Positions 25,044 to 34,905 of a stretch of DNA of 64,000 nucleotides are shown here, in pieces. How positions within the stretch are numbered: position 1 is the stretch's first letter; every line of letters starts with the position of its first letter. The DNA lies in NCBI GenBank assembly GCA_022559985.1, contig JAFJTR010000104.1, positions 1 through 64,000 on the forward strand. The letters run 5' to 3'. The notes under the pieces were generated by a model. That model ran no database searches and was not told the DNA's origin. It worked only from the letters and a program-made list of their open reading frames with translations. The DNA comes from Parastagonospora avenae f. sp. tritici 18332-5. Taxonomy: Eukaryota; Ascomycota; Dothideomycetes; Pleosporales; Phaeosphaeriaceae. Position numbers and translations under genes: made by a program.

Positions 25044-25515
25044 TCACATATCAACCTCCCCCGCCGGCCTAGCAACATTTGCCCGCCAATGATGCGCATT
25101 CACCGGATCCCTCTGATACACATTAACCTCAAAAAACCGACCATGCACGCCGCACTTGTAATTCTTGAACCTGGACCCCAACAACCAACAGTTAGCTTCG
25201 CTACGATCTTCACACACATCCCCCCACTCACTTATTCAATTTCTCATAATTCGCATCAACGAGCCATTGCTCGGCTACTTCGATGAATTCTTCGCCATCG
25301 CACGAAGCAAAGTACCGCTTGCTCTCCAGCGCGCCGAAGTTGATTTGCCGCACGACTTGGATCGCGAGCGTGCCGCTGTTTGCGTCCGGTGCAGTGCCGA
25401 TGTTGCTGGTGCGAGGGAAGGGGGCCCAGGACATGAAGGCGCGGAATTTGGGCTCGTGGGTGAGGGTGCGGGATTTGTAGGGTTGGATGGAGGAGCAGCA
25501 GAAGATTGAAGACAT
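25044..25515 (-). CDS. Small conserved-looking protein of unknown function
   Basis: Two exons (25515-25232, 25170-25044) give 136 residues; the intron is a clean GT-AG unit and the frame is kept. No family is recognised. The protein starts MSSIFCCSSIQPYKSRTLTH, with three Cys near the N-terminus, then is mixed alpha/beta in appearance (ESKRYFASCDGEEFIEVAEQ). It ends with a polar segment (CGVHGRFFEVNVYQRDPVNA). There is no clear signal peptide or membrane helix. Amino-acid composition and the precise splice junction support a real gene rather than chance. Confidence 0.65.
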
Positions 25516-26036
25516 AGCGGAGGAGAGGGCGTTTGGTGAGGTATTCTAGGAAGGTTGAGATGGGTTGATCATTGGAAGATGGATGGGCTCTTGACATACA
25601 CAATGGTAGATGGGCATTTGGCCGATCGGATAGGTGTGGGTTTGAGGCCTACCATGGTGGAGAAGGGGTGGGATGGGTTCGAATTGGTGCATGGATTTCC
25701 GTCGTCGATAGGTGGAGTGGGCATGCGGTGTGCGGGGATGGGGGGAATCATTGGCTTACAGACGTTTGGTGGGCTGTGTATGACGGTGAAGTGTACAGAC
25801 AGGTGGACTCAATCGGGGCCCCGGGCATGCGAGAGCAGGGGCGCATTCACCTGCATTACACAACACACAATTAACTCGAAATCTAGCACGACTTAGGCTT
25901 GGTTAAGAGTCAGTTCCCCATGCGACATCGGTCCGTCATTTCACTCAGATCAAGTGACTCGACATTCAGCATAGCAAGAAGTCACGGAACTGAGCAGTAT
26001 GTATCCATCTCGATGTATTGTCACCCTATCAATTAA
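25516..26036. other. Intergenic
   Basis: No gene was seen on either strand. It contains the promoter of the small unknown gene and the 3' end of the zinc-finger gene. Confidence 0.45.
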
Positions 26037-26698
26037 CTATGGAATTGGGTATCCAGGATGCTTTGTGCGCATATGCCGCTTGAAGTTGTCCTTGCGCATG
26101 CTCTTTGCGCAAGATGGAATGGGGCAGGTTGTCAGTCCATCTACTCGGCCCCCGACCCGACTACGATGTCTGTTCGACATCTTGTGTCGCTCGATGTCTT
26201 TGTTCAAGTCTTTGCGATTCTTGAGTTTGACTTGGCAGTTGGTACATTCCCAATCGGGCTCGTGTTTCTTGCAGTGTTGACTGCTTGGTCAGTGTGTTTT
26301 CTGGTCACGGAAAGGACTATTCTGAAGCTTACTTCAGATCTCGCGGACGGGGAAAGCCCTGCCCACATTCTAGGCATATGTGCGCAGCTTGCTGATCGCT
26401 GGGTTGTGGCAGTAATTGGTTTTGGGCATGGTCTGAGATTGAAGATTGGTCCTCGACAGAGGCAGGTAAGAGTTCAGAGGAGTGTTGTGACCGTGGTTCA
26501 AGTAAAACACATTCAGGCAAAGGCGGGAATCCATACTCATCAAATGGGGTTTGTGGCTCTTCTTCAAGGGGTATTCGAGACTGGGTCGCTGGCGGAAGAC
26601 CAGTGTGAGGATCCGGACAAATCAAGCTCGGATCAGCGTAAAGGTGATGTTCGTGTAAATCTTCAAGCTGAAAGTTTGCTTGACTAGAGTCGGGGATT
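26037..26698 (-). CDS. C2H2 zinc-finger protein, 5' end unresolved
   Basis: Two exons are readable. The downstream one carries a clear series of Cys/His pairs. Finger 1 is split by an intron near 26293-26341 (ICLECGQGFPRPRDLN then QHCKKHE), finger 2 reads WECTNCQVKLKNRKDLNKDI, and finger 3 reads CPIPSCAKSMRKDNFKRHMR. It ends KHPGYPIP at the stop (26037-26039). The upstream part is acidic and Pro-rich, with no domain. No in-frame ATG precedes the readable exon, which is closed upstream by an in-frame stop next to an AG acceptor. At least one 5' exon is therefore missing from my model, and the upper limit given is where the frame stops being readable. It is probably a nuclear DNA-binding regulator, judged by fingers alone. 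Confidence 0.65.
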
Positions 26699-27196
26699 GA
26701 ACGCTACCAAAAGGGTGTAGCGATGGCTCCACACAGGTATTCCACAGGCAAGCACCAGGCTCGAAGGAAGCAGAAGACGAAGAAGAGCGCCCGGGCACAA
26801 GAAGGAAAACGAAAGTAGCGAATGTACTGGCGACCCCAGGCCCCACGGTGAAGAAAGGAAAGACAAATGCAAATGGTCTGAAGAGAGTTTTATATGCGTA
26901 GTACAGCAGTGGTCCTTACGGACGATGACTAGCTGGAACTGTAGCGTAGCCTGATTTGGCAAGGAGCTGGTAGGCCTCAAAATTAGCGTACTTTTCCCCT
27001 CAGCGTCATCATCTGCAAGCTTTCGGTAACATGTATTGAGAACAGCGACAAAGCAGCAAATAACAATCCGAAAGCTTATCAAAACCGAGGCCTTGGCTCT
27101 TTTAATGGACTTGTAGCTTGAAAAATATGTTCTTTGCGACCTCGGGACCGTCCTCAAATTGTAAGATCCTTCCCTTTCAACTAGACTAGTCTACCC
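26699..27196. other. Likely 5' region of the zinc-finger gene
   Basis: A first exon of the zinc-finger gene should lie here, but I could not place it. An ATATAAAA-like word on the minus strand near 26890 could be a TATA element. Confidence 0.35.
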
Positions 27197-27649
27197 TCAC
27201 AACCCATCCTCCCCCAAAACTTTCCCTATATATTCCTCAAAATCCCAAACCCGCTCTTCATTCTCCGGCACCCTTTTCCTTAGAAGCCATATCTCACTCC
27301 TAAACTTATCTCTCGCCCAGTCTTCATCTGCGATTTCACACACCACGTACACCAGCACATGGTGTACCCACTCCCAATCCTCACTGCTTGCAAAAAGTTT
27401 TTTCACAGTGTCGACTAGATGATACCCATACTGTGCCCGCGCGTCCGCATCATCGACCAGCGAGACGAGCAACCGAGAAACCGGTCGCGCGATGGGCCAG
27501 TTCATGTCTTGGAGCCAGTGCAATAAACCTCCGTCTGGTGCGGAAGGTGGTATTAATGGTGCCCAGGTGGATGGTCCGAGTGATTTGAGGTGCGTGAGGG
27601 AGGCGAAGTCGTGGCGGTCACGGGGCATGAGGAGGTGTGGTGAAGACAT
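27197..27649 (-). CDS. DUF5071-like protein
   Basis: A single exon encodes 150 residues. The opening LLMPRDRHDFASLTHLKSLG and the block LLHWLQDMNWPIARPVSRLL match the DUF5071 pattern (a short helical repeat fold of unknown function found in bacteria and fungi). The second half is helical, with WEWVHHVLVYVVCE and KFRSEIWLLRKRVPENEERV. There is no signal peptide or membrane segment. The start ATG at 27647-27649 is the first in frame. Family assignment is from memory of the motif and should be confirmed. The wide occurrence of the family in bacteria makes horizontal origin possible, but nothing in this sequence shows it. Confidence 0.75.
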   Translation of the reverse strand: MSSPHLLMPRDRHDFASLTHLKSLGPSTWAPLIPPSAPDGGLLHWLQDMNWPIARPVSRLLVSLVDDADARAQYGYHLVDTVKKLFASSEDWEWVHHVLVYVVCEIADEDWARDKFRSEIWLLRKRVPENEERVWDFEEYIGKVLGEDGL

Positions 27650-28269
27650 GCTTGAATTGTTCTGGATGTTCGAGATGCGTTTGGAACCTGATGGGACTTA
27701 TATGCTGGTGTTGAAGGTTGCGGTTTGGCTGGAAGCGGAAATCCGAAGGTGTGCCGGAGTCACTGCGCCCTTGTCGGAGTTGGTGCCGGAGAAGGGCAAT
27801 CGTACTCGTGTGCATTCGGATGTTGGACGGCACTGGACTTTTGAGACACATAGGCGGGCAACTGGCCGTCGTTTTGCGGTTTCTGTAAGCGCTACGGAGA
27901 GGGTACATGTTTCGGGCCTATCGCGATTTTTTTGGTGTGCTCCCTGGCGCAAGCGCATTTTTCGAATACATTCTTCCAACGCGACATCTCACCACGATAC
28001 CGGATTCACCTATCTATCACACGACTCTTGCATATCTCACAAAGCATACATGCGGGTATCATTAATCTGAATACAATCTACTCCTGCCAGAAGGGCTTCT
28101 CTCCTCTAGATGAGGTAACTTTCCCCGAACACCCAGGCATACCATAACACTCCATTCCTATGAGCCGTATCGCTGATGTGGTCTTGGCCTCGGGCAGTTC
28201 TACACCACTCTCAGTCTCAGTCGCCGTGCTCTCCGGTGCGCCCGTAGCAAATCCCTCGAGGTTAACGAC
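27650..28269. other. Intergenic
   Basis: No supported gene. It includes the promoter of the DUF5071-like gene. Confidence 0.45.
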
Positions 28270-28713
28270 TCATTTCACCAGATCAACTCTCATACTGGTG
28301 CGTTGGTTCCCGGACAATCTGTGTGACCGTAGTTCCAATTCCTGGCCCTGGATAATCGCGCTCATGCCGCCAGTATTCGCTACGGCGATGTAGGGCTCTA
28401 GCTGGACTATAGAAGCCCTCCAGACGTATTGCACGAAGCGCTTGCCTTCGACCCGTCGCCACATTTCCTCCTCTGGCGCACTCGTGAACGCGACAATGAG
28501 TCTGCTTGAGCTGTCCCACTCAGGATCCGATCCCTTCCCGCGAATGAGTATAATATGAAGCGTGTTTCGTTGCGCTATAATGCTGTGTAAGTCCACGACA
28601 CTGAGCTTAGGCGTTGAGGCGATGCTAGCTACCAGTGTGGCAGCCTGTAGATCGAGCTGGAAACGAAGTTCGTTTGTGTGGTAGCGATTGTTTGACCGGA
28701 GTCCGCTAACCAT
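28270..28713 (-). CDS. Hypothetical protein, possibly a partial gene
   Basis: An open frame of 147 codons starts at an ATG (28711-28713) and has protein-like character (FQLDLQAATLVASIASTPKL, WRRVEGKRFVQYVWRASIVQ). The frame remains open upstream to about 28860 and another plausible exon (TDEISGAAKLASAFIAYKFS) lies at 28890-29075, so a longer two-exon gene is possible. I tried to join them and the splice phase did not fit. No family is recognised. It lies at the edge of a zone of degraded genes and may itself be a remnant. Confidence 0.35.
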   Translation of the reverse strand: MVSGLRSNNRYHTNELRFQLDLQAATLVASIASTPKLSVVDLHSIIAQRNTLHIILIRGKGSDPEWDSSSRLIVAFTSAPEEEMWRRVEGKRFVQYVWRASIVQLEPYIAVANTGGMSAIIQGQELELRSHRLSGNQRTSMRVDLVK

Positions 28714-28889
28714 GTGGGAAACATTGAGAAAAGGACAGAACGTTTGTGGTAGAAATTGACAGACTATGATGCCCCTCGGCCCGAAGAGCTGTAGTTGATG
28801 TGAACAAGGCTGCCCCAAGCTGGAAAAAAGCGAAGAGGAAATGAGGCTGAGAAGATAAGAATTAGGTTGTATCGATATACGAAAGCTCA

Positions 28890-29075
28890 AGTAATGCTTA
28901 CGCGCTCTGTGCAACACACTTGGGACTGCTCTAATGTGATATAGTCCCTGCCACTTGAAAATTTATAAGCTATGAAGGCAGATGCGAGCTTAGCAGCCCC
29001 TGATATCTCGTCCGTATCCGAGCTGATGTGATAGTACACGATGTCCCCAGAGCGTTGGGAGGTGTCAAGCGTCAA
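28890..29075 (-). other. Possible exon upstream of the hypothetical gene
   Basis: A short open frame with protein-like composition ends near a GTAAGC donor at about 28910. If real, it would be the first exon of the gene at 28270-28713, but phases do not match with the acceptors I can see. Confidence 0.2.
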
Positions 29076-29398
29076 GGTTGGGGAGAATCATCTAGTATTA
29101 GGCTATGGGATAGAGAGGCCTATGTACTGAATGGAGCACGCACTAGTCCCAATGGGGAAGTGCGTGAGAGCAAACATGCGGTGGAACCTGGGGCAAACAG
29201 TACCGGCCCGTGCGGGAGACCCCACGGCCGACAGGAGGAATAAAAGTTATGCCCATGTCTCCAGCATCTATCTTCTACGCGTTGTAGGAAGAGGAGCTGG
29301 ATTAATTTCTAGAAATTAGCTTTACTTATGGCAATGGGTGATTCGCTTAATTCGGACTGCTCATAGTCAGTAAGTTGAACGCGACGTGCAGCGGCCTC
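29076..29398. other. Intergenic
   Basis: No gene was seen. Confidence 0.4.
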
Positions 29399-30118
29399 TT
29401 ACTCCTCATCGGCCTCCCTGAGCTGTTCGATAGAAAACTCCTGAGGTAGGATAGGTTGCGTGAATGAGATTGTATCTTTGATGTCCTGGAGCTGCAACGA
29501 TTCATACAAATTCCGAGATGGCGGCGTCGCTGATCGTGCCAAAGGAATACTTAAGCTCCTAAATATGATTCGTGCGAGTCGCGGTACCTTGTCGGCGTAG
29601 GACTCCCTACAATCTTTCCAATCCAAGGTGCTACCATCTGACCTGGCTCCTGAAAACTCGTATTCACGTGTGACAACGAATACGAATGCCCTTCTGAAGT
29701 CATCTATATCGATTTATGGGTTGTCTGACTGTAGTGAAAAAGGGAAGGCTACCGCGGTAGAGAATGCGCACCAAAGTATTAGTATAGAGGTAGTCACTGC
29801 CGCGTTCCCTGGCAGTCTACTTTGAATAAATCCAGTAAAATTGTCCCTTTTCCACACGCGCTTTCCGCTGCGACAGGTGGTTGCATTGGACTTGAAGATA
29901 CTGTCCACATCTTTGGTCCCATCAAGCAGCTGACGGAGTATTTTGGTGAGAAGGATCAGGCAAGAATCAGGATTGATTTCGTTAAGATATTGTCGTGTTT
30001 TCCGCAAGTTATTCTCGTTGCGCGATATTGTGCGATCGGTGAGCCATTTGCCGATTGGGTCGAGAAGCCGCTTGCCCCAGAAATTCTCCTGCTGCTGAGA
30101 TCCTCTCTTTTTACTCAT
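29399..30118 (-). pseudogene. Hypothetical membrane protein interrupted by one in-frame stop
   Basis: Two open stretches, 30118-29714 and 29713-29399, are in the same frame and separated only by a TAA at 29714-29716. Both sides look coding. The first has MSKKRGSQQQENFWGKRLLD and a membrane segment near its end (VTTSILILWCAFSTAVAFPF). The second continues IDIDDFRRAFVFVVTREYEF and LDWKDCRESYADKVPRLARI, ending QLREADEE. The full reading would be 240 codons including the stop. No family is recognised. A pseudogene is the simplest view; a sequencing error, stop readthrough, or a truncated functional protein of about 134 residues are alternatives. No usable intron removes the stop. Confidence 0.5.
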
Positions 30119-30309
30119 GGTGTTAGATTATGGAGCATCTCAGGTTGCAAGCTCCAGTATGATGTGAATGCGATGTTGGCGGTTATGAAAGCAAAGTCAC
30201 AGGACAGTGGGCGCCACCTGGAGACGAGGCGCAGCGAGTGTCTCACGCGGAAACAAAGTTCTGCCTGAATACCGGTACACATAGGTGATCCAGCCGAATC
30301 CGCACACGT

Positions 30310-30549
30310 GTGCTAATTCATGCATGCCCAGACAATTGGCCGAAGTGTGCCGGGTCGACTACCTGGTTGAGAGCTCCTGGAGATAAACATCCGCACTACA
30401 AGTACCTGGGTCGTGTCAAACCAGGCCTGACCAATCAAGGTGTCATATCGGAAGCTGAGGAAGTACTTGATAATATGGGAGAGCACAAAAAGGTTAAAAA
30501 TAATTGCTACACTTTTGTTAAGGAGATATACGCAGAGGAAAAGGTATAG
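30310..30549 (+). other. Possible 3' exon or remnant with an NNCYTFV motif
   Basis: An open frame of about 80 codons without an in-frame ATG at its start ends KNNCYTFVKEIYAEEKV. The NNCxxFV pattern recalls small LRAT/NlpC-like proteins, where NC-x-x-F holds a catalytic Cys, but the rest is too short to assign. It may be the last exon of a lost gene. Confidence 0.25.
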
Positions 30550-30779
30550 ATAGAGCAATTCGTGCTTTATGTATATCAGAACTCATGTTATAGTTAGTGT
30601 AACGTATATGACCTTATATAGAGATAGTATGTACACTAGCGTGTTACTAAGACAGTTTATAGAGAGTAACATGTAGCATGGGTGTTGATGTAGTAGATGA
30701 GTGTAAGTGATGTCAACAATCAATTCCATATACCCCTAGATAGCTGGCAGGCATCGTGAAGCCTCCAACAGATACAACG

Positions 30780-31400
30780 AGCTCCAGCGCTTCAAAGAGC
30801 GCTTCAAAGCTCTTTCCGGTTCATTCCCCATGTGTGTGCAGGCGTATTCATCAATGTATTAACAGGCTACCTCGTGTCGCGAGTCCACGTTCAGAAGCTC
30901 GCCGTAACATCCGCCATAGTGATGGCGGCGGCCCCTGCACTGATGGCCACGAAGCCTATCGACGCCAACTACTGGTTTGCACCATACTGGGCGCTGATTC
31001 TATCACCCATCAATCCAGACAGTGAGTGCTACTGAAACAGTGTGTTCTGTTCCGCTTTGCTAGCACTGTTCACTGTCTCGAATCTCGTGATTTCCGACGC
31101 ATTTCCGACGCATTTCCGACCGACGTCCAATCGCTTGCTGGTGGGGTCTTCAGCGAAATCTGTCAGTTTGGCAACTCTGTTGGCTCGACCATCATCGCTG
31201 TTATTGCCAGGTCCGTGTCGCAGCAGTCAGGTGTTACTCCACACATGGCCTGGCTTATGGTGGGCTTCAGAGCAGCATTCTGGACAATTTTTGCCAGCTG
31301 TGTACTCGTTATCCTTTCAAGCTTCTCTGGATTAAGTAAGGAGGTTGGATCGGAAAGAAAGCTCCCAACGGCGCTTGAATTGACAGGCGCTAAAGTATGA
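30780..31400 (+). pseudogene. C-terminal remnant of an MFS drug transporter (DHA2-like)
   Basis: Only the last third of a 14-helix MFS exporter is recognisable: GVFINVLTGYLVSRVHVQKL, then APALMATKPIDANYWFAPYW, an intron (about 31021-31062), and LFTVSNLVISDAFPT. The frame then breaks at a tandem duplication of the 11-nt word gacgcatttcc near 31095-31120, and the protein resumes in another frame with DVQSLAGGVFSEICQFGNSV and ends TALELTGAKV at the stop. No N-terminal helices are found upstream, so the gene is both truncated and frameshifted. Confidence 0.8.
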
Positions 31401-31416
31401 TCTATGAAAAATAGGT

Positions 31417-31860
31417 TCATTCAATGTGTACAAGGTCGTAGCAGAAAGACACAGGAGACGGATATGAAGGTATGTCATGCTCGCTAGCACGAGGCACAAA
31501 ACCAAGCTTCACATGGCGTATGAAGACAACATTGTGACTGGCAACCTGAAAAAGAAGGAACAGCAACGCATCACCATGGACATAAAGTGAAATTGCAGCC
31601 GAGCAATTGCATTCGACATGCGTAAAGCCGTGTCTATGTTCTATACCAACGCCAATATCCACAAAAGAAGAAAGTATATACAGATAGAAAGGGTATGTAT
31701 GAAATCAACATACAACCCATCTAATGGCCCTTCAAGGGTAAAAAGACCCGTTGAGTCACATCATCGATTGACGCCATGTCACATCCAAGCGTAGAACCCA
31801 AGCCGTTGGCCGTCAAGCGAAAATGGTCCGGCAAGTCCTATCACCTCATTCGATGCCATT
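31417..31860. other. Intergenic, 3' of the GH16 gene
   Basis: No gene was seen; it is the 3' flank of the GH16 gene and the MFS remnant, which converge. Confidence 0.5.
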
Positions 31861-33742
31861 TCACACACGAGCGCGGTGCTGTGCAACTCCGCGCCTGTGG
31901 TCCATGATGTGCCTCGCCATGCGAGCGGCTGTTGGTCCTGCAGGATTTTGAGTGGTGCTGGAGCCGGGAACTGATCCAAGAGTTGGAGCATCACCACGCT
32001 TGACAACCTGCGGCCACCTCGCCATGCGCGCAGCTGTCGGTCCTGCGGGGTATGAGCTTGAAGTAGAGCTGACTCCGGGAACTGATCCGAGAGTCGGGAC
32101 ATCACCACGCTTGACAACCTGCGGCCACCTCGCCATGCGCGCAGCTGTCGGTCCTGCGGGGTATGAGCTTGAAGTAGAGCTGACTCCGGGAACTGATCCG
32201 AGAGTCGGGACATCACCACGCTTGACAACCTGTGGCCACCTCGCCATGCGAGCAGCTGTTGGTCCTACGAGGTATGAGCTTGGAGTAGAGCTGGCTCCGG
32301 GGGCATCACCACGCTTGCCAGCCTGTGGCCAGTTCCAGCCCGGCATGCCGTTTTCGCCAATTGGTGCGGGTGAGGGCGCCGCGTTAATCGGAGCAACGAC
32401 TGGGCTCTGGGGCGGGACTTCAGGTACAACTGGGCTCTGGGGCGGAACTTCGGGTGCGGCAGGACTGGGTGTCGGTACTGCAGGCACAGCAGGGCTCTGG
32501 GGAGGTACTTCCGGCGCACCAGGGCTGGGTGTTGGTACGACTGGGGTGACAGGGCTCTGGGGTGGTACCTCAGGTACAGCAGGTACAGCAGGGCTGGGTG
32601 TTGGTACAACTGGAGTGGCCGAGGGTACAGGACCAGAGGGAGCCGCTGGGACGGAAGGAAGCGCAGAGCCAGAAGGAGGCGCAGGGGCAGCCGCATCGTT
32701 CTGGTAGACCTTCAAAGCGGCAATCTCCCAGTATGCGTCAGTGAATGCCTGCGGGTTGTCTCGGACCCAGTCAATGCAGGTTGGAGCTTTTGATGCGCAT
32801 GAGCCGGTCGTGGCGTTTGACCAAACTGCCTCTGCCCCGGCCCAATCGCCGCAGAAAGTGGTGTCAATGATGATCTGCTGTTCGGCGAACATCTGGTCAA
32901 TATTGCAGGCACCGGCGAATTTGGCATTTGGCTTTCCCCACTTGGTTGGGTCGGGAGCGTCACCAAGCACATCCGCAGGCGCAGAGCCGCGCTCGAAGCG
33001 CCATACACTGATGCCGGCCGAGTTCCACTCCGTTGCGAAGATTGCGCCACCGGCCTCGTTGAGACCAGCGCCGTAGCTCTGTGGGGATGGGTCCTTGATG
33101 GAGCATCCTACGTTCTTTCCCTGACCCTCGGCGGCGACGTCGCAGTTTGGTGTGACGACTGATCCCGAGAATTGGGAGACATCCTGTCCGACCGAGCAGC
33201 CTGGGCCTGTATGCAATGTCATGCCATTGTGCGTGGCCTCGTTGACACCCTCAAGGATATCAATTTCGCCACCGGTTGGCCAATTTGGACCAAAAGTCCA
33301 GAATCTGCAATCAGTTAGCTTTTGTGAAATATGCTTTTCGTTGATTCTGCTTACGCTGGCCAAGTACCACAGCCAAAGGGCATGTGCGTAACATCCAGAA
33401 CGATGAGCCCGGTATCATACTTCTTCTTGCTCTCTAGGCGGATACTAGGTCGACCCTCTGGTGTCTTATTTGTAACATCGACACCAAAGTTTGCTCCCTT
33501 AGCCGTCGCGTTGATGAGGTTCGTCGACTTCGCGGTAGCTTCGTCAACATACTTCACGAAGCCTAGCCATATTAGCATCAAGCAAGCTTCCAGAGAGATG
33601 TGAACCAACCGTTTGTAGGATCAGGGCCCGTGAAGAAGTTAAACTTGCTGTAAAAGTCCGTCGTGTAGTCATCCTCCAGGGTATAGGCAGCTGTGCTGAG
33701 CTTGAAAAAGGCTGCAGCCGAAATGAGAGAAGAGGAACGCAT
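31861..33742 (-). CDS. Secreted GH16 glucanase with C-terminal Lys-Arg repeat domain
   Basis: Three exons (33742-33610, 33562-33355, 33304-31861) give 594 residues. A signal peptide (MRSSSLISAAAFFKLSTAA) leads into a GH16 domain (about 20-310) with the catalytic GEIDILEGVN (Glu127, Asp129, Glu132); this family cuts beta-1,3(1,4)-glucans or remodels the cell wall. A Pro-rich linker of about 130 residues follows (repeats of VPPQSP and VPTPSP). From residue 444 four Lys-Arg dibasic sites (444-445, 475-476, 512-513, 549-550) separate tandem units of 31, 37 and 37 residues and a 44-residue last piece. Units start GDVPTLGSVP or GDAP, share GPTAARMAR and end RWPQVVKR. As the protein enters the secretory route, these are candidate Kex2 sites. 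The frame is continuous with the enzyme, without an intron. There is no GPI signal. Confidence 0.88.
31864..32316 (-). repeat. Tandem 111-nt coding repeats with Lys-Arg boundaries
   Basis: AAG-CGT (Lys-Arg) pairs sit at 32311-32316, 32218-32223, 32107-32112 and 31996-32001, spaced 93, 111 and 111 nt. The two middle units are almost identical in DNA, suggesting recent duplication or homogenisation. The first unit lacks 18 nt, and the last diverges after the shared GPTAARMAR segment. All period lengths are multiples of three. Confidence 0.92.
32370..32700 (-). repeat. Proline-rich coding repeats in the GH16 linker
   Basis: Irregular repeats encode VPPQSP and VPTPSP words, visible on the plus strand as repeated ctctggggcgg and gctgggtgttggta motifs. 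They form the flexible linker between the enzyme and the Lys-Arg repeat domain. Confidence 0.8.
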
Positions 33743-34905
33743 CTTCAAGACACGAATCGAAGAGAATGGGAAGAAATGCTGCGTACTAGCCGCGCTAAAG
33801 AATCGATAAACAAGAAGTGAAGACCGAAGACGATGCTATGATTGCAGATGTGAGTTGTAGCTTGTAGGCCTAACGGGAGAGACCTGCATATATACACTAC
33901 CATCGGACTTCAAGTCACGAGGACCCTGTCCCTCGATTCGCCAGCCTGCCTAGAACGAGCGGGTGATTGACACCCATCCCGTTAAGCCTCGTGTTTTAAC
34001 GACGGGGGCGATCAAGAACAACGACTCAGGTTTATCTCCGGCCGAGATCGAGGGGAACGTGCAGCAGCCATACATGTCCTAGAGGCTAGGTCTTAGAGCC
34101 GCTGGACAGGGTCGGTAGCACAGTACGCGAGGTTTGACTAGATGTGGAATGTTTCAAGGACATTGGAACGGATGGCTCCCCAGGGCAGCAACGGTGGCGC
34201 TTGAAACAGGAAATAGCACCAAAACACACCACATCCTGAACGGACAGGGTCGAGACTCTACAGTCCGTCGCCTAATGCTGTATGTGCCTGAGAACGTGGC
34301 AGGTCATCGTGTGGTCGACCGTTGCCGCAATGTTGAAACGCGATGTGGTTGACGATGAGATGATTCGACGATGCTGATTGCAAGGAGCGTAACCAAAACG
34401 CGGTAGAAGCGTTTGTTACACGATTCGTAAGCTTTCCGGGCCGTGGCTTTTCCATTTTGAGATAGTCATGATCCAATGAGGAGCTGGCGCTTGCGGGCTG
34501 GTGTCAAAACGGGTTAATGCTCCACGTGCCTGAAACATGGCCGAACGAGCCGACCCCCACCACTCCAAGGCATCAATCTTCAATCGCTCGGCCTCTTTGT
34601 ACCACCAAATAATGTTCTGCCAACTATAATACCTCAGAATAATTGACATAACGAACTCCGAAGTCCTCAAGTCACGCCATTTAGTACATCTTTGCATACA
34701 CAACTCGCATTCACACCTTGATGCAGATATACGAGCTGACGTAGGAACAAGCTGTATGCTTTAACATCTGTCGCGATTCTACCTTCATGCTGAGTCCAGC
34801 GTGGAAAAGGGCCCCAAGTTCACGACGCCATTATTCCGTACTCCGATCATGCGCTGCAGGTTGAGGAACTGACGCAGCCTTGCCCAAATCTATCCTCGGA
34901 ATCGT
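33743..34905. other. Intergenic, promoter side of the GH16 gene
   Basis: About 1.2 kb with no supported gene; it includes the GH16 promoter on its left and the 3' flank of the TLDc-like gene on its right. Confidence 0.5.

Noticed and set aside
31779..32228. Second minus-strand frame through the same repeats
   Set aside because: It is open only inside the repeat block and has no start context or domain; it is a shadow of the GH16 frame.
31952..32707. Long plus-strand open frame (about 250 codons) antisense to the GH16 repeat region
   Set aside because: It mirrors the repeats because their periods are multiples of three, which keeps several frames open. The minus frame is continuous with the GH16 catalytic domain and signal peptide, so it is the real one.
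31861..33742. Ustiloxin-type RiPP cluster around the KR repeats
   Set aside because: I saw no UstYa (DUF3328) or tyrosinase-like gene in the window, so only a Kex2-processed peptide precursor is supported, not a modification cluster.
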